Part shown: piece after piece, positions 57,959-64,000 of the stretch
How the letters are laid out: the number at the start of each line of letters is the position of its first letter
Numbering within the stretch: the first letter of the stretch is position 1
Assembly: GCF_018362975.1 (NCBI RefSeq)
Contig: NZ_CP074371.1
Span: 5,518,001 to 5,582,000 of the forward strand
Direction of reading: 5' to 3'
Source of the DNA: Nocardia tengchongensis
Lineage (GTDB): Bacteria > Actinomycetota > Actinomycetes > Mycobacteriales > Mycobacteriaceae
Length of the DNA stretch: 64,000 nucleotides
Translations under genes and position numbers: made by a program
Notes under the pieces: model-generated
What the model was told of the DNA's origin: nothing
Seen by the model: only the letters and a program-made list of their open reading frames with translations
Databases searched by the model: none

Positions 57959-58213
57959 ATGTCAATATTTCAGAATTCGAAGGCGAGCGACCCCAAGCAG
58001 TACCTATGGATTCTGGGGCTGATCGCTCCCTCATGCGCTGTGGTTCCGTCACAACCGGTGGATTCCGGTGCAGCGCAGCACCTTGATCGCGTCAGCACGT
58101 CGATCCGGGTCGGAGTGAACAACCGCGATGAAACCGGCCATCAAACAGCATTTCCGGTTGTATTTTCCGCCGGTACTACTTCGAATCGCCGCCGTAGGCC
58201 TCGTCGGCAGTGA
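57959..58213 (+). pseudogene. Possible alkane monooxygenase N-terminal remnant
   Basis: ATG at 57959 gives MSIFQNSKASDPKQYLWILG then LIAPS, like the DPKRYLWLLGLIAPT start of AlkB membrane hydroxylases, and then diverges. Only about 25 residues are recognisable; tentative. Confidence 0.3.
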
Positions 58214-58409
58214 CCGAGCGTGCGGGTACTCCAGCATCCAGCGCACCGGCCAGCATCCGTTGTGCCAGAACCTGTTTCGTGGCGAACTCAACCTCATCGG
58301 GCACCCCGGCCTCCCGACACCGGTCCCGATCGGTGGTCCAGGACTTGGGCAGATACAACTCCCGGTCGATAAACGTGCGGCCCTTCACGGTCGTATACGC
58401 ATCCATACC
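58176..58409 (-). mobile_element. IS701-family transposase fragment
   Basis: The minus strand reads TVKGRTFIDRELYLPKSWTT, DRDRCREAGVPDEVEFATKQ, VLAQRMLAGALDAGVPARSV and TADEAYGGDSK. This is the RNase H-like segment of IS701 transposases, including the YGxD that normally holds a catalytic Asp. Both ends are missing. Confidence 0.85.
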
Positions 58410-58560
58410 TGCCTGCTCATGGCATGCACGGGTTGTGTGCCCAGATCCATCGGTGGCAGTCCATGACCGCCATCGGTGATGAGCTGCACGACATGACCGA
58501 TCTGATGGGATCGACCGCACACGAACTGCTCGCGCAGATCCTCGCACGCTATTCGCCACC

Positions 58561-58692
58561 GCCGAATGGGTCGACTGGTTCAACCACCGCCGCCTCTACC
58601 AATACTGCGGGGACATCCCACCCGCCGAGATGGAGGCGGCCTACTACGCTCAACAATCAGCCCAGCAACCCGCCGGGCTGTCACACCAATAG
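58561..58692 (+). mobile_element. IS3-family transposase C-terminal fragment (1)
   Basis: Reads AEWVDWFNHRRLYQYCGDIP, PAEMEAAYYAQQSAQQPAGL then SHQ and a stop at 58690, the usual end of IS3-family rve transposases. The rest of the gene is lost. Confidence 0.85.
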
Positions 58693-58754
58693 GTCTCCGG
58701 CCCCACCGGGGCGATTCAGTCGTCTAAGAACCAGGCGTGAGGGAGTACCTGCTC

Positions 58755-58830
58755 GGAGCCGCACCTCCAGCACGCCGACCAACCTCATCGGCAGCCAGGC
58801 CAAGCACCAATCACGATGCACCGCAGGACA
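58755..58830 (+). repeat. Inverted copy of repeat at 54345-54420
   Basis: CCTCCAGCACGCCGACCAAC then CTCATCGGCAGCCAGGCCAA; see the partner copy. Confidence 0.6.
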
Positions 58831-59144
58831 AACGAGGAGTGAGCCATCTCAGCTGGTCAAGCGGCAAGTTGCGGCGACCGTTGCGCTTAGCGGTTTTCGC
58901 GCTCATCCACCAGACCAATTCAGACCACTTGAATACGAGCCCCTACCAGTCACTACCCCCGAGCGCCTTCGCCCCCCAAATCACGGCCGGTGGGGGACAG
59001 TCGCGTGTTCGTATCCGCTGCAATTGGCGGCAGTTAGACCAGTGACACGAAAATCACGCTGGCCGCGCATGGACATCGATTTCCCAAGCGCTGCAACAGT
59101 GCTGCGGCGGACGAGTCGGAATCCCCTCCATTCGACCGGGAAGG

Positions 59145-59365
59145 CCGTGGAGCAACGGCTATATCGAATCGTTCGACCGGCGGCTGCGCGATGCCTCAAC
59201 CGTAGTCACCGGACGAGCCTGCTCGAAGCCCGAGCGGTCATCAGCGACTTCAAGACCGAAAATGATCTGCGGCACCGCCACTCGGCGCGGGGCCGCCTGA
59301 CCTCGGCCGAGTACGCAGCCCGCTGCGGCCACGCCCATCACCTCGTGGCCTGCCCAATCACATGA
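59145..59365 (+). mobile_element. IS3-family transposase C-terminal fragment (2), frameshifted
   Basis: PWSNGYIESFDRRLRD in one frame, then LLEARAVISDFKTENDLRHR and HSARGRLTSAEYAARCGH in another, ending at 59363. The motif order S-W-x-N-G-Y-x-E-S-F...DWKxxYNxxRxHSxLG is the end of the rve domain. A different subgroup from fragment 1. Confidence 0.8.
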
Positions 59366-59851
59366 AACTGGATCGGAAAACAACCCGGACTCAAAAACCG
59401 GATGGTCCCGTTATCGGGACCGGCCAACGGGATAACCGCAACTGGATCCTCGCTACGCTCCACGATCAGATCACCAGCCCCGCATAGTACTGAGTTTCTG
59501 TGCTGGAGTGCTCCGAATACCGTGCCGGTGGCACGAATTGAGAGTGTCCAGGCACGGAAGGTCGCAGATATCTCCGAATTGGCTGCGTGATCGAGTCACT
59601 GTCATGCGGAATGCCGGACAGAACCATCGTGGTGACGGCGCTCGGGCGCAGGAACGGGTGGTGGTTGAATACCGACCGGAACCCTTGAAATACCGACCGG
59701 CTGTGCGAATCCGATAACGAATTAAAGCGAACTCTTCAGGTCGGTCGGCGGTGTGTTTGATACTGGAAGTAGCGGGCCGCCATGGGAACTCGGGCAAACC
59801 CCGCTCGGGTTCAACTGAGTAATTGCCACAAGAATTAAGGAGGCGACCATC
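59366..59851. other. Intergenic region upstream of the large TIG gene
   Basis: No gene recognised. Contains the leader of the TIG gene with AAGGAGG near 59838. No SigF-type promoter was found. Confidence 0.35.
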
Positions 59852-62800
59852 ATGCCTACCATCACGTCTCTCTCTCCGACGACCGGGCCCGTGACAGGGG
59901 GAACCAGCGTCACGATCACCGGTACCGGGTTCACCGGGCCGATCACTGTGCGGTTCGGCACTACCGCAACGACTTTCACCCTGGATTCTCCGACGCAGAT
60001 CACCGCGATCGCCCCCGCCGGCTCGGTCGGTACCGTGCAGGTCACCGTCACCACTTCGGCGGGCACCAGCAACGGGGTGTCCTACACCTATCTCGCGGTG
60101 CCCGCGTTGATCAGCATCAGTCCCAGCCAAGGAACGACCGCGGGCGGGACGACAGTGACACTCACCGGGTCGGGTCTCACCGGCGTCACTGCGGTGAGTT
60201 TCGGTGGGGCACCGGCGACCTCGTTCACAGTCGACTCCAATACCCAGATCACCGCCGTCACCCCCGCGGGCACCGGGATCGTGTCTGTCACCGTCACCGG
60301 ACCGGGCGGCACCAGCAATCCGGTTGTCTACGTCTACGTCGTCGTTCCGACCATCACCTCGATCTCCCCGACCGCCGGTCCGACTGCGGGCGGGAACAAC
60401 GTGACGATCACGGGTACCGGGTTCATCGGCCCGTTGACCGTCCGATTCGGTTCGACCGCAACGATATTCACCGTGAACTCCGCCACCCAGATCACCGCCA
60501 TCGCCCCCGCCCATACGGCCGGGACGGTGCAGGTGACCGTCACCGGGTCGGGCGGAGCCAGTAACGGTGTCTCCTACACCTATGCCGCGGTGCCGACCCT
60601 GACCAGTATCGCCCCCGTTTCAGGATCGGTGACGGGCGGAACCACCGTCGTGCTCACCGGGACGAACCTGATCGGCGCGACGGCGGTGAGTTTCGGTGGC
60701 ACACCAGCGACCTCGTTCACCGTCAACTCCGCCACCCAGATCACCGCGGTCGCCCCCGCCCACGTGGCCGGGACGGTGCAGGTCACCGTCACGACCGCGG
60801 GCGGAACCAGCAACGGTGTCGCCTACACCTACGTCGCGGTACCCACGCTGACCACGGTGGTGCCGAACCTCGGTTCGGTGACGGGCGGAACCACCGTCGT
60901 GCTCACCGGGACGAACCTGATCGGCGCGACGGCGGTGAGTTTCGGTGGCACACCAGCGACCTCGTTCACCGTCAACTCCGCCACCCAGATCACCGCAGTC
61001 GCCCCCGCGGGTTCGGCCGGGACGGTGCAGGTCACCGTCACGACCGCGGGCGGAACCAGCAACGGTGTCGCCTACACCTACGTCGCGGTACCCACATTGA
61101 CGACGGTGGTGCCGAGTGCCGGTTCGGTGACGGGCGGAACCACGGTTGTGCTGACCGGGACGAACCTGACCGGTGCGACAGCGGTGAGTTTCGGTGGCAC
61201 ACCAGCGACCTCGTTTACCGTCAACTCCGCCACCCAGATCACCGCAGTCGCCCCCGCGGGTTCGGCCGGGACGGTGCAGGTCACCGTCACGACCGCTGGC
61301 GGAACCAGCAACGGTGTCGCCTACACCTACGTCGCGGTACCCACATTGACGACGGTGGTGCCGAGTGCCGGTTCGGTGACGGGCGGAACCACGGTTGTGC
61401 TGACCGGGACGAACCTGACCGGTGCGACAGCGGTGAGTTTCGGTGGCACACCAGCGACCTCGTTCACCGTTGATTCCGCCACCCAGATCACCGCGGTCGC
61501 CCCCGCCCACGCAGCGGGGACGGTGCAGGTCACCGTCACGACCGCTGGCGGAACCAGCAACGGTGTCGCCTACACCTACGTCGCGGTACCCACATTGACG
61601 ACGGTGGTGCCGAACCTCGGTTCGGTGACGGGCGGAACCACCGTCGTGCTCACCGGAACGAACCTGACCGGTGCGACAGCGGTGAGTTTCGGTGGCACAC
61701 CAGCGACCTCGTTCACCATCAACTCCGCCACCCAGATCACCGCGGTCGCCCCGGCCCACGCGGTCGGGACGGTGCAGGTGACGGTCACCACGGTCGGCGG
61801 AACCAGTAACGGTGTCGCCTACACCTATGTCGCGGTACCCACGTTGACCACGGTGGTGCCGAGTGCCGGTTCGGTGACGGGCGGAACCACGGTCGTGCTC
61901 ACCGGCACCGCTCTGACCGGCGCGACGGCGGTGAGTTTCGGTGGCACACCGGCGACCTCGTTCACCGTCGACTCCGCCACCCAGATCACCGCCGTCGCCC
62001 CCGCGGGTTCGGCCGGGACGGTGCAGGTCACCGTCACCACCGCGGGCGGTACCAGTAACGGTGTCGCCTACACCTATGTCGCGGTACCCACATTGACCAC
62101 GGTGGTGCCGAATACCGGTTCGGTGACGGGCGGAACCACGGTCGTGCTCACCGGCACCGCTCTGACCGGCGCGACGGCGGTGAGTTTCGGTGGCACACCG
62201 GCGACCTCGTTCACCGTCGACTCCGCCACCCAGATCACCGCCGTCGCCCCCGCGGGTTCGGCCGGGACGGTGCAGGTCACCGTCACCACCGTCGGCGGAA
62301 CCAGCAACGGCGTCTCCTACACCTACGTCGCGGTACCCACGCTGACCACGGTGGTGCCGACCGCGGGACCGGTGGCGGGCGGGACGACGGTCGTGCTGAC
62401 CGGTACCGCTCTGACCGGTGCGACGGCGGTGAGTTTCGGTGGGACACCGGCGACTTCGTTCACGGTCGATTCCGCCACCCAGATCACCGTGGTCGCCCCG
62501 GCGGAGGCAGCCGGGACGGTCCTGGTGACCGTCACCACCGCGGGCGGTACGAGCAACGGCGTCTCCTACACCTATATCGCCGTGCCAGCCCTGACCGCCA
62601 TCGTTCCCAGTTCAGGGCCGGTCGCCGGTGGGACGACCGTCGTGCTCACCGGCACCGCCCTCACCGGCGCCACCGCAGTGGATTTCGGCGGGACACCGGC
62701 GACCTCGTTCACAGTCGACTCCGCCACCCAGATCACAGCAGTAACCCCTGCCGAATCAGCGGGGACCGTGCTCGTCACCGTCACCACCGCAGGAGGAACG

Positions 62801-63574
62801 GTCAACGGTGTCTCCTTCACCTACGCAGCAGTGCCGACATTGACGACGGTGGTGCCCAACGTCGGGCCGGTGACCGGCGGATCCACCGTCACCCTGACCG
62901 GAACGGGCCTGGCAGGAGCCACCGGGGTCAGTTTCGGAGGTGTGCCGGCCTCGTTCGCTGTCGACTCCGCGACTCAGATCACCGCGGTAGTCCCGCCCGG
63001 GACAGCGGGAACCGTGCTGGTCACCGCCACCACCGCCGGCGGAACCAGCAACGGTGTCGCCTACACCTACGTCGCGGTTCCTACCCTGATCACGGCGGTG
63101 CCGAACGTAGGACCGATCACCGGCGGGACGACGGTCGTGCTCACCGGGACGAACCTGACCGGCGCGACGGCGGTGAGTTTCGGTGGGACACCGGCGACCT
63201 CGTTCACGGTCGACTCCGCCACCCAGATCACGGCAGTGACCCCTGCCGGATCGGCGGGGACCGTGCTCGTCACCGTCACCACCGCAGGAGGAACGGTCGA
63301 CGGTGTCTCCTTCACCTATGTCGCGGTTCCTACCCTGATCACGGCGGTGCCGAACGTAGGACCGATCACCGGCGGGACGACGGTCGTGCTCGCCGGGACG
63401 GACCTGACCGGTACCACGGCCGTGAGTTTCGGTGGGACACCGGCGACCTCGTTCACGGTTGATTCCGCAATCCAGATCACCGCCGTCGCCCCGGCAGAGG
63501 CAGCCGGAACAGTACAGATCACCGCCACAACCGGGGGTGGTACCAGCAACGGCATCGCCTTCACCTACATCTGA
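59852..63574 (+). CDS. Large protein of 15 tandem IPT/TIG domains
   Basis: 1240 aa, consisting almost wholly of 15 TIG domains of about 83 residues (249 bases) each. Each has [49 protein letters not shown] and [20 protein letters not shown] or close variants. Domains 1-3 and 12-15 are more diverged, and 4-11 are nearly identical at DNA level. AAGGAGG lies upstream of the ATG. No signal peptide, LPxTG, membrane anchor or catalytic domain is visible, so export, if any, would need another route. TIG domains are immunoglobulin-like and occur in surface, adhesion and DNA-binding proteins. Copy number is likely to vary by recombination. Confidence 0.92.
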   Translation: MPTITSLSPTTGPVTGGTSVTITGTGFTGPITVRFGTTATTFTLDSPTQITAIAPAGSVGTVQVTVTTSAGTSNGVSYTYLAVPALISISPSQGTTAGGTTVTLTGSGLTGVTAVSFGGAPATSFTVDSNTQITAVTPAGTGIVSVTVTGPGGTSNPVVYVYVVVPTITSISPTAGPTAGGNNVTITGTGFIGPLTVRFGSTATIFTVNSATQITAIAPAHTAGTVQVTVTGSGGASNGVSYTYAAVPTLTSIAPVSGSVTGGTTVVLTGTNLIGATAVSFGGTPATSFTVNSATQITAVAPAHVAGTVQVTVTTAGGTSNGVAYTYVAVPTLTTVVPNLGSVTGGTTVVLTGTNLIGATAVSFGGTPATSFTVNSATQITAVAPAGSAGTVQVTVTTAGGTSNGVAYTYVAVPTLTTVVPSAGSVTGGTTVVLTGTNLTGATAVSFGGTPATSFTVNSATQITAVAPAGSAGTVQVTVTTAGGTSNGVAYTYVAVPTLTTVVPSAGSVTGGTTVVLTGTNLTGATAVSFGGTPATSFTVDSATQITAVAPAHAAGTVQVTVTTAGGTSNGVAYTYVAVPTLTTVVPNLGSVTGGTTVVLTGTNLTGATAVSFGGTPATSFTINSATQITAVAPAHAVGTVQVTVTTVGGTSNGVAYTYVAVPTLTTVVPSAGSVTGGTTVVLTGTALTGATAVSFGGTPATSFTVDSATQITAVAPAGSAGTVQVTVTTAGGTSNGVAYTYVAVPTLTTVVPNTGSVTGGTTVVLTGTALTGATAVSFGGTPATSFTVDSATQITAVAPAGSAGTVQVTVTTVGGTSNGVSYTYVAVPTLTTVVPTAGPVAGGTTVVLTGTALTGATAVSFGGTPATSFTVDSATQITVVAPAEAAGTVLVTVTTAGGTSNGVSYTYIAVPALTAIVPSSGPVAGGTTVVLTGTALTGATAVDFGGTPATSFTVDSATQITAVTPAESAGTVLVTVTTAGGTVNGVSFTYAAVPTLTTVVPNVGPVTGGSTVTLTGTGLAGATGVSFGGVPASFAVDSATQITAVVPPGTAGTVLVTATTAGGTSNGVAYTYVAVPTLITAVPNVGPITGGTTVVLTGTNLTGATAVSFGGTPATSFTVDSATQITAVTPAGSAGTVLVTVTTAGGTVDGVSFTYVAVPTLITAVPNVGPITGGTTVVLAGTDLTGTTAVSFGGTPATSFTVDSAIQITAVAPAEAAGTVQITATTGGGTSNGIAFTYI

Positions 63575-63582
63575 GAGCGAGT

Positions 63583-63628
63583 GCGGCTGGACCGTCGGTG
63601 GGCCATGGCCCACCGACGGTCCAGCCGC
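63583..63628. terminator. 46-bp perfect palindrome after the TIG gene
   Basis: Arms of 23 bases (GCGGCTGGACCGTCGGTGGG, CCA and complement) with no unpaired centre, nine bases past the stop. The position matches the hairpins after the other TIG loci, so it is probably a transcription terminator; cruciform formation is also possible. Confidence 0.75.
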
Positions 63629-63643
63629 GTCGCGATAAATAGG

Positions 63644-63670
63644 GGTTGCTGTAGAACTCGCCGAATTGTG
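63644..63670 (+). repeat. Short repeat GGTTGCTGTAGAACTCGCCG, copy 4
   Basis: GGTTGCTGTAGAACTCGCCG AATTGTG, directly after the palindrome, as copy 1 follows hairpin 1. Confidence 0.5.
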
Positions 63671-63720
63671 GGCGGATTCGAGGTTCTGCCAAGAACGACG
63701 CAACCGGCGGCCTATCCCGG

Positions 63721-64000
63721 CTACCAGGCGGTGGGCTCGTGCACCGCGGGCCCGATCGCGACGTGCGCGAGCAACCCCGACAGGTCGATGCCCAGATGCT
63801 CGGTGACCTCACCCAGCGCGTTGTCCAGCGCCACCCGCATGGACCCCGGCCGCGGGCGCAGCCGCACAATGGTGCCCTTCCAGCGGATTTCGACGTGGCA
63901 GACCTGCTCACCGCGGGCCGACCCGGCGACCGGGCGCGGTGCACCGATGACGACGTGAGCCTCACTACCGCAGCGGCTGACCCGGCCGCTGATGAACACC
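63721..64000 (-). CDS. Hypothetical protein, 5' end outside window
   Basis: At least 92 aa are visible: HVVIGAPRPVAGSARGEQVC, HVEIRWKGTIVRLRPRPGSM, RVALDNALGEVTEHLGIDLS and GLLAHVAIGPAVHEPTAW. A GTG at 63999 could be a start, but the frame is still open at the window end. No family recognised. Confidence 0.5.
   Translation of the reverse strand, partial: VFISGRVSRCGSEAHVVIGAPRPVAGSARGEQVCHVEIRWKGTIVRLRPRPGSMRVALDNALGEVTEHLGIDLSGLLAHVAIGPAVHEPTAW

Noticed and set aside
60088..63703. Series of 71-82 aa minus-strand frames and a 379-codon frame opposite the TIG gene
   Set aside because: They recur every 249 bases exactly with the TIG period, so they are antisense shadows of the repeats.

Overview
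The window is high-GC DNA from an actinomycete, most likely Nocardia or a close relative (Nocardiaceae). This is inferred from protein content: DUF6131, CsbD-type/microaggregate-binding small stress proteins, ANTAR-domain regulators, a SigF/SigB-type sigma factor with RsbW/STAS partners, a secretory LIP-family lipase and IPT/TIG-repeat proteins. No rRNA or tRNA genes and no CRISPR array were seen.

Layout. (1) 0-3.6 kb: remnant of an acyl-CoA synthetase, a proline-rich protein, a flavin-reductase-like protein, and a convergent pair made of a haem-oxygenase-fold iron enzyme and a CDGSH-like Fe-S protein. (2) 3.6-13.8 kb: a general-stress signalling block on the minus strand: a MEDS/ATPase regulator, an ANTAR-GAF-PAS-PP2C phosphatase, a six-HAMP hybrid histidine kinase split by one frameshift, a STAS anti-anti-sigma factor, an RsbW-like kinase and a SigF/SigB-type sigma factor. 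(3) 14-36 kb: an island of small stress genes: CsbD, microaggregate-binding proteins x2, DUF6131 x3, hemerythrins x2, GlsB, cold-shock protein, DoxX-catalase operon, YbdK ligase, flavodoxin-like and EF-hand proteins. Many start 30-90 nt downstream of a GTTT-N14/15-GGGTAN motif, the pattern expected for a SigF-type promoter, so region 2 probably controls region 3. (4) 36-43 kb: an AI-2E family permease fused in frame to the head of a second ybdK gene, a GNAT enzyme, a cold-shock operon, and an hsp20 operon divergent from a MerR regulator with a CIRCE-like operator between them. (5) 43-47 kb: a TetR gene divergent from an SDR / MBL-fold hydrolase / alpha-beta hydrolase operon. (6) 47-54 kb: remnants, an excisionase-integrase module (integrase frameshifted) and a beta/gamma-crystallin-like protein. 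(7) 54-64 kb: IPT/TIG cassettes, one of 15 tandem domains (1240 aa), a secreted lipase, and a graveyard of IS701- and IS3-type transposase fragments.

Many otherwise conserved genes carry exactly one frame change (kinase, iron permease, catalase, DJ-1, HesB-like, integrase and others). Either the assembly has indel errors or the region is decaying. Gene fragments (CsbD tail, YbdK head, glucoamylase head, DUF1254 tail, transposase tails) show that real decay and duplication has also taken place.
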